Source of the DNA: an uncultured Flavobacteriaceae bacterium
GTDB taxonomy: Bacteria > Bacteroidota > Bacteroidia > Flavobacteriales > Flavobacteriaceae
Length of the DNA stretch: 64,000 bases
NCBI GenBank assembly: GCA_943842625.1
Contig: CALTCK010000004.1
Coordinates: 41,441-105,440, forward strand
Direction of reading: 5' to 3'
In this document: positions 10,813 to 19,997 of the stretch, piece after piece
Layout of the letters: each line of letters begins with the position of its first letter
Numbering within the stretch: the stretch's first letter is position 1
Made by a program: the position numbers and the translations under genes
The notes under the pieces: model-generated
The model's input: the letters and a program-made list of their open reading frames with translations, nothing else
Database searches by the model: none
What the model was told of the DNA's origin: nothing

Positions 10813-11496
10813 ATGTCTCAATCTGTTTTATCATTAAATAAAGCCTCTATTTTTCAACGGGAAAATCTAATACTCTCCGACATAAATATCGCCATTGATA
10901 AAGGAGAATTTGTATACCTGATCGGAAAAACAGGAACCGGCAAGAGTAGTTTTATGAAAACTCTTTACGGAGATTTACCCTTATTAAAAGGAACTGGAGC
11001 TATCGTAGGATATGACTTACCCTCTCTTAAGGAAAAAGATATTCCATTTTTAAGAAGAAAATTAGGTGTTGTTTTTCAAGATTTCAAATTATTAAATGAT
11101 AGAAGTATTCATCATAATTTAATATTTGTTTTAAATGCCACTGGTTGGAAAGATAAAAAGAAAATGGAAATCAGAATTACAGAGGTTCTCGAAAAAGTAG
11201 GAATGTCAGAAAAGGCGACAAAATTTCCTTTTCAATTATCAGGAGGAGAACAACAACGTGTTGCAATAGCGAGAGCATTACTAAATAGCCCAGAATTAAT
11301 TTTAGCTGATGAACCTACAGGAAATCTGGACCCACAAACTAGTGTAGAGGTGATGGAAGTACTCCGAGAAATAAACAAGCAAGGAAATACGATACTCATG
11401 GCAACACACGACTATGCCTTATTACTAAAGTATCCTTCAAAAACACTCAAATGTGATAATAAACAAATCTTTGAAGTAGTTCAAAAAACAGTTTAG
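10813..11496 (+). CDS. ftsE: FtsE-like ABC transporter ATP-binding protein
   Basis: ATP-binding subunit of 227 residues resembling FtsE, which with FtsX controls peptidoglycan hydrolases at the division septum. Walker A is GKTGTGKSS (residues 38-46), the ABC signature LSGGEQQR lies at 142-149, Walker B is LILADEP at 162-168 and the switch His sits in ATHDY. The size and the segment GVVFQDFKLLNDRSIHHN fit FtsE. No ftsX is adjacent, which is common in Bacteroidota, so assignment rests on family resemblance rather than on context. It overlaps the convergent subtilase gene by 4 bp. Confidence 0.75.
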   Translation: MSQSVLSLNKASIFQRENLILSDINIAIDKGEFVYLIGKTGTGKSSFMKTLYGDLPLLKGTGAIVGYDLPSLKEKDIPFLRRKLGVVFQDFKLLNDRSIHHNLIFVLNATGWKDKKKMEIRITEVLEKVGMSEKATKFPFQLSGGEQQRVAIARALLNSPELILADEPTGNLDPQTSVEVMEVLREINKQGNTILMATHDYALLLKYPSKTLKCDNKQIFEVVQKTV

Positions 11497-13157
11497 TTAA
11501 TTTTTTTAGGATGGTAATATTTATTATTTGGAAAACCTTCCCTTAAAACTAAATCACATTTTCTTTCTAGATTTGGATTAACCCTTAAATGTATAGATCC
11601 ATTTTTATTTGGCTTTAAAACTGTATTTTCTCCTATTACAATCCTATTTTTAGCCTCTAAATTAAAAATTACACTCTCTGAAAAAACTTGATTCTCAATA
11701 AGAACGTTTTTTGATAAAGCTGTTAACTTTAGATTCCATCTATTAAAATTTTGATTTGAAATACGAGTGATCTCCGTCTCTGTATACAAATCATAAACCA
11801 TTTTTACAGCTCTCCCAATATGCAAAGATCCAGACCCATAATTATTTTTGTAGGGTTTATTTGCTTCTATATAATCAATATTAGTTGAGGTTAATTTTAG
11901 AATCGTCTCTATTTCTTGAAGCGGTAAACAAGGATTTAATGAAAGCATTAAACCAATAGTTCCAGTAACAAAAGGTGCAGTAGATGAGGTTGCTTCTAAT
12001 GTATATAACTCTTCTTGATTTAAAGCAAATGAAGAATATCTAAATAGATCTACTGAAGGAGCTAAAATATCAACCTTTTTATTCAATGTGGTAATAGAAA
12101 CAGGCCATATATGATGTTTTTTTAAAGTGTCGTTATCCTTAAAACCTACAGTTCTACCTACGTAATTTTTAATATTTGCAGCATAAGGATTTCTTTTTTC
12201 ACTCATCAAGATATTCTCTTCAACTGAATCGTACCGATGCATCACAGAAGAGACCGAAATTACATTATCGTAAGAGGAAGGGAAATAGAATACTTCTCCC
12301 TTACTTTTTGACCAGTCTTGATTACCTGCAGCAGCTACTAAAATGGTTCCATTCTCAAACATTTCATTAATTACATCCTGCGCTGTCTGATAGTATGAGG
12401 TTAAGGCCCAGCTACAATTAATTACTTTCACTCCCATCGCTGATAATTCTAGGAGTTGTTTTAAAGTTTTAGCATCGTAATAATGGGTTGTATAAATACT
12501 ACAATCATAACAAATACCAGTAGTGCCATAAGCATTATTCCCTTGACCAGCAGCAATGGAAGCAACCCCTGAACCATGCCCTTTAGCTTTGGATGATTTT
12601 TTTATAACAGTAGTCTTAGCTAAAAAATCTTTATCGGTTATTTCCACCTGTCCATCAGACAAACCAATAATCATATCTTTAGATCCAGTTGTATAGTACC
12701 AAGCTTGAGGGGCTCCCACAAAGTCAAAATAATCCAAATTAACCGCTAAACCTTTATTGGCACCAATCGTACTTGTTAGACCGTAATCATTAGGTTCGAA
12801 TATTTTTTTATCAGTTTCCATGATAATTTCTCCAAAATCAAATTTTTCTGAAGCATTGATTAATAAATCTTCCAATAACTGCTCATCGTTTACTACTACA
12901 AAAAAAGTTCTTTTGAGACTTGATTTTTTGGCATTTTTATAGGATTTTTTGAATTCTGATATTGTATACGCTGCAAATATTTTTTTTAAATTTTCGTTAT
13001 CGCCCCGATAGGTTAACAAATTATTGAACCTATCAAATTTGGGCACGAAAGAATCCGAAGTTGCTCTTATATAAAACCAGCTTTCATTTTGTGAATAAAC
13101 ATTATTGATTAGTCCAAAAAACAAAAAAATAAGAATATTCAAATAGTTGGTACGCAT
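11493..13157 (-). CDS. S8 (subtilisin-like) serine protease, exported
   Basis: A 554-residue subtilase. It has a signal peptide (FLFFGLINNVYSQ), a prodomain-like region to about residue 125, and the full triad: Asp168 in GLSDGQVE, His194 in GHGSGVAS and Ser391 in ATSSTAPFVTG, with the oxyanion Asn279 in AAAGNQ. A C-terminal stretch of about 120 residues (ISNQNFNRWNLKLTALSKN...) is rich in beta-strand and looks like a secretion or binding domain. Three Cys (GICYDCS) sit beside the active site. Likely secreted or at the cell surface. It is convergent with ftsE. Confidence 0.85.
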   Translation of the reverse strand: MRTNYLNILIFLFFGLINNVYSQNESWFYIRATSDSFVPKFDRFNNLLTYRGDNENLKKIFAAYTISEFKKSYKNAKKSSLKRTFFVVVNDEQLLEDLLINASEKFDFGEIIMETDKKIFEPNDYGLTSTIGANKGLAVNLDYFDFVGAPQAWYYTTGSKDMIIGLSDGQVEITDKDFLAKTTVIKKSSKAKGHGSGVASIAAGQGNNAYGTTGICYDCSIYTTHYYDAKTLKQLLELSAMGVKVINCSWALTSYYQTAQDVINEMFENGTILVAAAGNQDWSKSKGEVFYFPSSYDNVISVSSVMHRYDSVEENILMSEKRNPYAANIKNYVGRTVGFKDNDTLKKHHIWPVSITTLNKKVDILAPSVDLFRYSSFALNQEELYTLEATSSTAPFVTGTIGLMLSLNPCLPLQEIETILKLTSTNIDYIEANKPYKNNYGSGSLHIGRAVKMVYDLYTETEITRISNQNFNRWNLKLTALSKNVLIENQVFSESVIFNLEAKNRIVIGENTVLKPNKNGSIHLRVNPNLERKCDLVLREGFPNNKYYHPKKIN

Positions 13158-13244
13158 CTTAAAAGATTATTTAAATAATGTTAGTTATTTTTCATTCCAA
13201 GATATAAAGACTTTATTATATATTGTAAATTAGCCTCTATAAAT

Positions 13245-14135
13245 ATGCTTTCAATTTTAATACCAACATATAATTATTCAATTGTAGCGCTTGTTAAAAG
13301 TGTTCATCAACAAGCTACAAAAGCGAAAATTCCTTTTGAAATAAACGTGTTGGATGATTGTTCTACAGACTTAGACATATCGATTGATAACGAGCGTATC
13401 AAAAAATTAAATTTTTGTAGTTTTCAAAAAAATGAAAAAAATATAGGGAGAACAGCTAGCAGAAATCTTTTAGCTGCTATGTCAAGCTACGAGTTACTAT
13501 TATTTTTAGACGCAGATGTGTTGCCAAAGTATGATGATTTTATCAGCAGATTTGAATTGCATAAATTTCAAGATTCTAAAATTATTTTTGGTGGGGTTTG
13601 TTATAAACTTGATAAACCAAATAAAGATCTTATTTTGAGATGGAAATATGGTCATAAAAAAGAGACTAAAAGTGTAGCAGAGCGACAAAAAAAACCGTAT
13701 TCTGTTGTTTCTTCGAGTTTATTAATTGATAAAGAGGTTTTCTTCAAAAACAATACCTCAAAATCAAATACTTATGGTTTGGATATTTTATTTTCAGGAA
13801 ACTTATTAAAACACAAAATAAAAGTTAAACACATTGACAACCCTGTTTTTCATCTTGGTCTTGAAAGAAGTAGTGTTTTTTTAAACAAATCTCTTCAAGC
13901 TGTTAAATCTACTTATATACTTGAACAAAATAATCAAATAGAAAAAGATACACGCCCCCTACAACAGAGCTATCAAAAATTGAAAAAATGGAAATTAATT
14001 AGTTTGGTTAATGTAATATTAAATCAATTTTATAAAATTATCGAATCGAATCTTCTATCAAATCATCCCTCCATATTTTTATTTGATTTATATCGGCTCA
14101 ACTATTTTATTGAATTGAAAAAAAACAAAAATTAA
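13245..14135 (+). CDS. glycosyltransferase family 2
   Basis: GT-A glycosyltransferase of 296 residues. The start MLSILIPTYNYS is the nucleotide-sugar binding strand, EINVLDDCSTD gives the first Asp pair and LLFLDADVLPK is the DXD-type metal-binding site. The C-terminal third has hydrophobic stretches without a definite membrane helix. It probably adds a sugar to a surface polysaccharide or O-antigen unit. It abuts the following GT2 gene with no spacer (stop then ATG), so the pair is an operon. Confidence 0.85.
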   Translation: MLSILIPTYNYSIVALVKSVHQQATKAKIPFEINVLDDCSTDLDISIDNERIKKLNFCSFQKNEKNIGRTASRNLLAAMSSYELLLFLDADVLPKYDDFISRFELHKFQDSKIIFGGVCYKLDKPNKDLILRWKYGHKKETKSVAERQKKPYSVVSSSLLIDKEVFFKNNTSKSNTYGLDILFSGNLLKHKIKVKHIDNPVFHLGLERSSVFLNKSLQAVKSTYILEQNNQIEKDTRPLQQSYQKLKKWKLISLVNVILNQFYKIIESNLLSNHPSIFLFDLYRLNYFIELKKNKN

Positions 14136-15080
14136 ATGCCTAGGTTTTCAGTAATAATACCAATTTATAACAAAGAAAAGGATGTTGAAACTACTATTAA
14201 AAGTGTTTTAAATCAAACCTATATAGATTATGAGATCATTCTAGTCGACGATGGCTCCACTGATAATAGTTTGAATATAGTTAATGCTATTGAAGACGAT
14301 CGTATCCAAATTTTCACAAAACAAAACGAAGGGGTTTCAAAGACAAGAAACTACGGAATTACAAAGGCTAAAGCAGAGTATATAGCTTTCTTGGATGCCG
14401 ATGATTATTGGTATCCGAATCATTTGGAGATACTTCATAATTTAATTAAAAAATTCCCTGAAAAAGCCTGGTATGCAACTGCCTACGAAAAAAGATTTCA
14501 TACTAATTTTAAAAGTCCAATGAATTCTCCAATTTTAACTAAAGGAAAGGATTGGTCTGGAAAAATAGATAATTATTTTAAATATTGCCTTGTAGATTCC
14601 CTAGCTTGGACTTCTGCTGTTTGTATGAAAAAAGATTTTTTATTAGCCCTTAATGGTTTTGATTTTATGATAACTCATGGGGCTGGTGAAGATACTGACC
14701 TTTGGATAAGAGCGGCTTTAAAGTCACCGCTAATATTTTCAAATAACATTACAGCAACTCATAATTTAGATGGCAGCAACAGAATTTCAAATACACCGAC
14801 ACTAAAAAGAACCTATATGGATTTAGATAACTATGAAGGTGATTCAAAAAACAATAGGTATCTCAAAAAATATTTAGATTTGAATCGTTATTCATTTGCC
14901 ATACAACACAAAATCTCTAATGACTATGATTCTTTTAATAACTATGTTGAGAAATTAAATGTCAGAAATTTAAACTCAAAACAACGATTACTTTTGAAGT
15001 TACCCACAATTTGTTTACGCCTATTATTAAATTTAAAAAATAAAATGGAGCTAATTGGATGCAGATTAAGCTCCTTTTAG
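14136..15080 (+). CDS. glycosyltransferase family 2
   Basis: Second GT2 enzyme, 314 residues. It shows the canonical N-terminus SVIIPIYNKEKDVETTIKS, the motif IILVDDGSTDNS and the metal site YIAFLDADDYW, followed by GAGEDTDLWIRAA, the ED acceptor-site motif typical of inverting GT2 enzymes. It follows the previous GT2 gene directly. Its stop overlaps the convergent FdtA-like gene by 15 bp. The sugar and linkage cannot be told from the sequence. Confidence 0.88.
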   Translation: MPRFSVIIPIYNKEKDVETTIKSVLNQTYIDYEIILVDDGSTDNSLNIVNAIEDDRIQIFTKQNEGVSKTRNYGITKAKAEYIAFLDADDYWYPNHLEILHNLIKKFPEKAWYATAYEKRFHTNFKSPMNSPILTKGKDWSGKIDNYFKYCLVDSLAWTSAVCMKKDFLLALNGFDFMITHGAGEDTDLWIRAALKSPLIFSNNITATHNLDGSNRISNTPTLKRTYMDLDNYEGDSKNNRYLKKYLDLNRYSFAIQHKISNDYDSFNNYVEKLNVRNLNSKQRLLLKLPTICLRLLLNLKNKMELIGCRLSSF

Positions 15081-15479
15081 ATTTCTAAAATCCTGATAAT
15101 CCCTTATATAATCGCCTTCATCAAATTCTCCAGAGGATAAAACCAAACAGACAGCTCCAGAAGAAAAATCCTCTAGTTCTCTCCATATTCCTGTTGGTAA
15201 CAACAAACCTTTATTTGGTTTGTTTAATAAAAAAGATTTTTTTTGAGAACCATTGTCTAGGGTTACATTAAAACTGCCACTCAATGCAATTAAAAACTCT
15301 AATTGTTCTTTATGAGCATGTCCTCCTCGGTACGAATCGCTCGGTACATCAAACAAATAATAAACTCTCTTTATTGGGTAAGGTAGACACTCCTTTTCAA
15401 CGACTGCCAAATTTCCACGAGCATCAGTTATGGTTGGTATATCGGTGAGTGTTATTTCTTCTAAATTACGGTAATTCAT
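15066..15479 (-). CDS. sugar 3,4-ketoisomerase (FdtA/QdtA/WxcM-like cupin)
   Basis: A 137-residue cupin of the FdtA/WxcM C-terminal type. The sequence TDARGNLAVVE, YYLFDVPSDSYRGGHAHKE and LLLPTGIWREL are hallmark segments; the His residues of GGHAHK form the active site. These enzymes convert dTDP-4-keto-6-deoxyglucose to the 3-keto isomer, used to make dTDP-Fuc3NAc or dTDP-Qui3NAc. An FdtB-like aminotransferase is encoded at 21.3-22.4 kb, which supports the pathway; rmlA and rmlB are not in the window. The start overlaps the stop of the upstream GT4 gene by 14 bp. Confidence 0.85.
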   Translation of the reverse strand: MNYRNLEEITLTDIPTITDARGNLAVVEKECLPYPIKRVYYLFDVPSDSYRGGHAHKEQLEFLIALSGSFNVTLDNGSQKKSFLLNKPNKGLLLPTGIWRELEDFSSGAVCLVLSSGEFDEGDYIRDYQDFRNLKGA

Positions 15480-16569
15480 TTTTTAAATAATTAGTCCATT
15501 GCGCAGCAATATTTTCAATTTTTAAGTGTTCGATACTTTTTTCAGCATTTTGTTTACAGTGAAGATACAACTCTTCTTCTAAAACAAAACGATTATATGC
15601 CTTCGATAGTTTACTACCATCAAAATTTTCTATTAGTAAGCCATTATCTTCATGTTTAATTATTTCATTTGGACCACTTTCACAGTCAACTGAAATTACT
15701 GGGGTACCAGCAGATAAAGATTCGATTAGCACTCTAGGAAAACCTTCGTATCTACTCGTTAAGGTTAAGAACTTAGCATTTTTTAAGTAAGGATAAACAT
15801 TAGGGGTAAATGGAAGTATTTCAACTAGGTCCACTAATTCTAAGTCCTTAATTTTTTGCATCAACCAATTTTTATCAGGGCCATCTCCTAAAATTTTTAA
15901 TTTGATAGTGTATTCTGGCAATACCGAATTTTTATAAGCTGTTAATAATAAGGTTAAATTTTTTACTGCCTCTTCAATTCTACCTAAATATAAAATATAG
16001 TTGTCTTTTATGAGTAGCGCATTACTTTTATCAAATTCTGCAATGGGGTTGTAAATAGCTATCGCTTTATTGGTATGGTAGCTATTATTTATAGTTGTCG
16101 AAATTGCCTTAGAGACCCCTATTATTCCTTTACAGGTATTTATCATTTTTTTTCTAACATAACTAGTATCTGGAAAGTATTGAGAGAGCTTAAAACTCCT
16201 TACCACATATAGTATGTTATTCCCTTTATAAAGATAGTTTAGATAAAATAATTCTTTGAGCGCAAATTGACGATTCCTGTTATCTATAATGTAATCGAAA
16301 TTTTCATTTTTTATTATACTCTTAAATTTTTTAAATCTCAAAAATCGACTAAAAATAGAATCTTTTTTTAGTTTATTTAATCCAAGATTAATTAAATTTC
16401 CAGCAAATGGATAATCGATAGCATCGTTTAAAGTTACCAAATGAACCTCAAAACCACTGGAGTGAAGCATTTTTGATAATAGCGCAGTAGACCGCTCTGC
16501 TCCTCCTTTGGATAGTGAAATAGTAACAATACAAATTTTAATTTTTTTATCGTTTCTATTTTGGGTCAT
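15466..16569 (-). CDS. glycosyltransferase family 4
   Basis: GT-B glycosyltransferase of 367 residues. The N-terminal domain begins with IVTISLSKGGAERSTALLSK, a typical acceptor-side loop, and the C-terminal domain has LYLGRIEEAVKNLTLL and the donor-binding SRYEGFPRVLIESLSAGTPV with the catalytic E-x7-E pattern. It likely adds a hexose or acetamido sugar to the growing O-antigen unit at the inner membrane. It overlaps the FdtA-like gene and is co-directional with it; the upstream neighbour is divergent. Confidence 0.88.
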   Translation of the reverse strand: MTQNRNDKKIKICIVTISLSKGGAERSTALLSKMLHSSGFEVHLVTLNDAIDYPFAGNLINLGLNKLKKDSIFSRFLRFKKFKSIIKNENFDYIIDNRNRQFALKELFYLNYLYKGNNILYVVRSFKLSQYFPDTSYVRKKMINTCKGIIGVSKAISTTINNSYHTNKAIAIYNPIAEFDKSNALLIKDNYILYLGRIEEAVKNLTLLLTAYKNSVLPEYTIKLKILGDGPDKNWLMQKIKDLELVDLVEILPFTPNVYPYLKNAKFLTLTSRYEGFPRVLIESLSAGTPVISVDCESGPNEIIKHEDNGLLIENFDGSKLSKAYNRFVLEEELYLHCKQNAEKSIEHLKIENIAAQWTNYLKNELP

Positions 16570-16619
16570 TAATTATTGTATTTTTAAACGCAATTTGATT
16601 CGTCAAATATACCATAAAA

Positions 16620-17756
16620 ATGAAGATACTTTTAGTTGGAGAATACAGTAGGTTGCACAATTCGTTAAAAGAAGGGTTAATTGAATTGGGGCATCAGGTA
16701 ACAATTATAGCTACAGGAGATCATTTCAAGAGCTATCCTGTAGACATAAAACTCAATAGAAATTTCAATAAAGGTTTTGCTAAAAAATTAAAAGTTTTTA
16801 TTTATAAATTATCAAGAATTGATATCACTTCAGTATCTATAAAAAATCAATTTTTCAAAAATAAAGACCAATTAAAAGATTTTGACATCGTTCATTTAAT
16901 TAATGAAAGTCCAATTGGTGTAGCTCCAAAGTATGAAATTGAATTCATATCCTTTTTAAAAAAACACAACAAAAAACTTTATTTACTTTCATGTGGAGCT
17001 GATTATATAAGTGTAAAGCATTCTTTTGACAAAAAACCAGCATATTCTATTTTGGAGCCTTATTTTAAAAATAAAACATCCAGTAAAAGTTTTGATCCCA
17101 TTCTTAAATATTTAAAACCAGCATATCAATCACTTCATCAATTTGTATTTAATACCGTTGAAGGTGTTGTTTCTTCAGATTTAGATTATCACATCCCTTT
17201 AAAAGGGCACCCTAAATATTTGGGATTAATAGCTAACCCAATAAATATTGAGTTATTAAAATTCACGCCCTTAAAAATTAAAGAAAAAGTAATCATTTTT
17301 CACGGTATCAATAGAGCAAATTATTTTAAAAAGGGAAGTGATTATTTTGAGGAAGCTTTAGAAATTATTCAAAATAAATTTCCGAATAAAGTTGAAATAA
17401 AAATTGTAGAAAATTTACCCTATACTAAATACATTAAAACCTATAACGAAGCACATATTGTTTTAGATCAAGTATTAGCTTATGACCAAGGTTATAATGC
17501 CTTAGAGGCTATGTCTAAAGGCAAGGTAGTTTTTACTGGTGCTGAAAAGGAATTCTATGAATTTTATAATCTCAACAAAAAAGTTGCAGTTAATGCATTA
17601 CCGGATGCTCAAAAAATTGCAGATGCGCTAGAAGAATTAATATTAAATCCAAATCAAATAATAGCTATAGGTAAAAATGCCAGAGAATTTATAGAGAAAG
17701 AACATCACTATATAAATTCTGCTCAAAAATATTTGGATACGTGGAGGTCTACTTAA
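16620..17756 (+). CDS. glycosyltransferase (GT-B type)
   Basis: A 378-residue protein beginning MKILLVGEYSRLHNSLKEGL, typical of GT-B glycosyltransferases, with IVHLINESPIG, LYLLSCGADY and a C-terminal donor domain containing VLDQVLAYDQGYNALEAMSKG, a degenerate form of the GT4 EX7E segment. The specific family is less certain than for the neighbouring GT4. It is transcribed divergently from the GT4 gene and overlaps the convergent acyltransferase by 8 bp. Confidence 0.75.
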   Translation: MKILLVGEYSRLHNSLKEGLIELGHQVTIIATGDHFKSYPVDIKLNRNFNKGFAKKLKVFIYKLSRIDITSVSIKNQFFKNKDQLKDFDIVHLINESPIGVAPKYEIEFISFLKKHNKKLYLLSCGADYISVKHSFDKKPAYSILEPYFKNKTSSKSFDPILKYLKPAYQSLHQFVFNTVEGVVSSDLDYHIPLKGHPKYLGLIANPINIELLKFTPLKIKEKVIIFHGINRANYFKKGSDYFEEALEIIQNKFPNKVEIKIVENLPYTKYIKTYNEAHIVLDQVLAYDQGYNALEAMSKGKVVFTGAEKEFYEFYNLNKKVAVNALPDAQKIADALEELILNPNQIIAIGKNAREFIEKEHHYINSAQKYLDTWRST

Positions 17757-18501
17757 ATAGTATTAAATTTTTCTCTAATCGTTCCTTTTCCCCTTCCCAA
17801 TCTCTAGAAACATTTTCTTTTAAAAGTTTTGCTGGTATTCCTCCTATTAAAATATTTTCTCCAAGAGTTGTATAATCTTTATTACATAATGTATTGGACG
17901 CGATTGTGCAATTGTTTGGAGTAATGGTTCCTTGCATGATCGTAACACGATTACTGACAAAGTTATATTTACCAAGTTTAATTGGGGCATTCATTAGGAA
18001 TCGTTCTCCTGTTTCAGTATTAAACATGGTATGAAAATTAGTATCAATTAGTTGCGCTTCCGATCCAATGCGTGCACACTCCTCTAAAATAATTTTTTCT
18101 TTACATATTATTTTTCCGTTGGAAGCCATCGAGGATAAATGTCCAAACTCACAAATAGCATCAGAAGCTACATACACAAAATAATCAATACCAAATTGAA
18201 CGTGTCCCTTAAATGTAAGGGTTCCGTCAAGAACTAATTGAGCTGTTTTTTTTGATTGTGAAACCAATTCATAGCGTTGCCCGAAACCTATCATTGCTTT
18301 TTTAATGGGAGCCTCTATTGTTATAATTCCTTTTAAACTAGAAAGTTTTACTTTTCCGTAAAAATAGACAGGTAATTTTCTTGCGATTGCAAAAGGAAAC
18401 ATTTTAAAGTTAAAATAATACGTTTTTAACCAATTAACGGACCAAAAAAAGTTGTTTTTCTTTTTAAAATACCTGTAACTATTTTTTAAAAATTGTATCA
18501 T
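17749..18501 (-). CDS. left-handed beta-helix acyltransferase
   Basis: A 250-residue hexapeptide-repeat acyltransferase. Imperfect hexapeptides run from about residue 60 to 225 (ITIEAPIKKAMIGFG, IILEECARIGSEAQLIDTNF, VTIMQGTITPNNCTIASNTL), with the helix-closing segment ILIGGIPAKLLKENVSRDW. The DTNFH segment contains the probable catalytic His. Such enzymes acetylate an amino sugar or hydroxyl group; with FdtA- and FdtB-like genes nearby it could be the FdtC-type step, but the sequence does not prove that. It overlaps the flippase by 4 bp (ATGA). Confidence 0.78.
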   Translation of the reverse strand: MIQFLKNSYRYFKKKNNFFWSVNWLKTYYFNFKMFPFAIARKLPVYFYGKVKLSSLKGIITIEAPIKKAMIGFGQRYELVSQSKKTAQLVLDGTLTFKGHVQFGIDYFVYVASDAICEFGHLSSMASNGKIICKEKIILEECARIGSEAQLIDTNFHTMFNTETGERFLMNAPIKLGKYNFVSNRVTIMQGTITPNNCTIASNTLCNKDYTTLGENILIGGIPAKLLKENVSRDWEGEKERLEKNLILFK

Positions 18502-19997
18502 TTTTTTCTTTTCAAAATACCTTTCAAATATTCTTTAATTGCTATCTTTTTATCTAATTCCCTATAGGAATAGGTGCAGGATAATAAAATCACAAATACC
18601 ATTAAGCTGTATTTTATTATTGGATTTGATATCATTGTAATAGAAAATGCTGCAAGACATAATATTACCGTAAAGGTAAATATTTTATAGAAACCTTTTT
18701 CAAAATAAAAATCATAACGGTAGTAAGTAATAATTCTTATAATAATATAATGGATAATATAATATATAAAAAAGCTAAAACCAATACCTTCAAGGCCTTC
18801 GTAATGATAACCTAAAACATTAAAAAGTAATAGAATTGCATTAAAACCAATAGCTGTTTTAATAAAAACTTTCGAGTCTCCTTTTGCAATGATCATATAC
18901 CCCATAGACCAGGAAACAGCCTTAAAAATCATTCCCAAGATTCCCCAAGTAACCATAGTAACAATAGGGGAAAACTCATTAGAATATAAAATTACAATAA
19001 TTAATGGAGCAAATGCCAAAAATACAACTATGATAGGCGTAATAAGTAATATAGCAACAATTGCTTGTTCTAATACTGTTTTTCTTAGTTTAATTATATC
19101 ATTAGCAATTTCAGAAAGCCTAGGAAAATAATCTGTTCCCATGGCATTAAAAATAATACCCACATAAGAATTTAGAATTACAAAACCAGCACTATATAAA
19201 CCTACATCTATTAAACCTAATTCTTCAGTTTCGTTAGCTGAACCAATATAAATCCGTATGATATAGGCAACCAATAAAGTGATCATACTACTCAAACTCA
19301 GCATAATACCTAGGTTAATCATTCCTTTACCTTCTGAAACAGCTTCTTTTCTTGAAATAGTTACATGTTCAATTACTAACTTTTGAGAATAATAATAAGT
19401 AAAAACAAAACTCATAAAAGTTGCAATTATAATTGCAGGAACGATGGCATCGATTCTAAAAAAATAATACAACGGAAGTGTAATTAATAAACCAATAATA
19501 TTCCCTAAAAGATTTGCTTTTGCAAGGTATTGAAGCTTTCTTAAACCTTGCAAAATTGCTAATTGACTGCTTGATAATTGCTTAAATAAAAGTGCAATAG
19601 ATATCCATATAAATGAAATGGTATAATCTTTATTACCAAATGCTATTTCACTTAACCATGGAGATAATGCGATCATTAAAATAACTCCTAAGGTTATTGT
19701 CAACCAGACCAATTTCTTTAGAATACTGATAGTTTTAGCAACACTTTTCGAATTTGAATTAGTATTCGCTAATGAGATATCTTTAACAGCACTTCGCTCT
19801 AAACCTAAATTAGTAAGTCCATTTATCAACTCCATAGTGGTTAGCAATAAATTTGAAATCCCCATACCAATAGGGCCAATTAATAACGCTATTGCTTTAG
19901 AACGTATTAACCTTAATATAATATTAATAACTTGAACACCTCCAAAAAGCGAAGTTGCATTTAACACCTTACGATATGATTGTTGGTTATCGTTCAC
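18498..19997 (-). CDS. polysaccharide flippase (Wzx/MATE-like), first of two
   Basis: A 499-residue integral membrane protein with 12 to 14 hydrophobic helices throughout. The N-terminus VLNATSLFGGVQVINIILRL is the classical start of O-antigen translocases of the MVF/MATE-like superfamily. It should flip undecaprenyl-linked repeat units across the inner membrane. It begins with GTG. Its start overlaps the stop of the upstream flippase by 11 bp and its stop overlaps the acyltransferase start, so the run from 23,355 down to 17,749 is one tightly packed operon. Confidence 0.85.
   Translation of the reverse strand: MNDNQQSYRKVLNATSLFGGVQVINIILRLIRSKAIALLIGPIGMGISNLLLTTMELINGLTNLGLERSAVKDISLANTNSNSKSVAKTISILKKLVWLTITLGVILMIALSPWLSEIAFGNKDYTISFIWISIALLFKQLSSSQLAILQGLRKLQYLAKANLLGNIIGLLITLPLYYFFRIDAIVPAIIIATFMSFVFTYYYSQKLVIEHVTISRKEAVSEGKGMINLGIMLSLSSMITLLVAYIIRIYIGSANETEELGLIDVGLYSAGFVILNSYVGIIFNAMGTDYFPRLSEIANDIIKLRKTVLEQAIVAILLITPIIVVFLAFAPLIIVILYSNEFSPIVTMVTWGILGMIFKAVSWSMGYMIIAKGDSKVFIKTAIGFNAILLLFNVLGYHYEGLEGIGFSFFIYYIIHYIIIRIITYYRYDFYFEKGFYKIFTFTVILCLAAFSITMISNPIIKYSLMVFVILLSCTYSYRELDKKIAIKEYLKGILKRKK

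Noticed and set aside
13506-13688. Small ORFs antisense to the GT2 gene and to many other genes in the track
   Set aside because: They have no start context, no family resemblance and lie wholly opposite well-supported genes.
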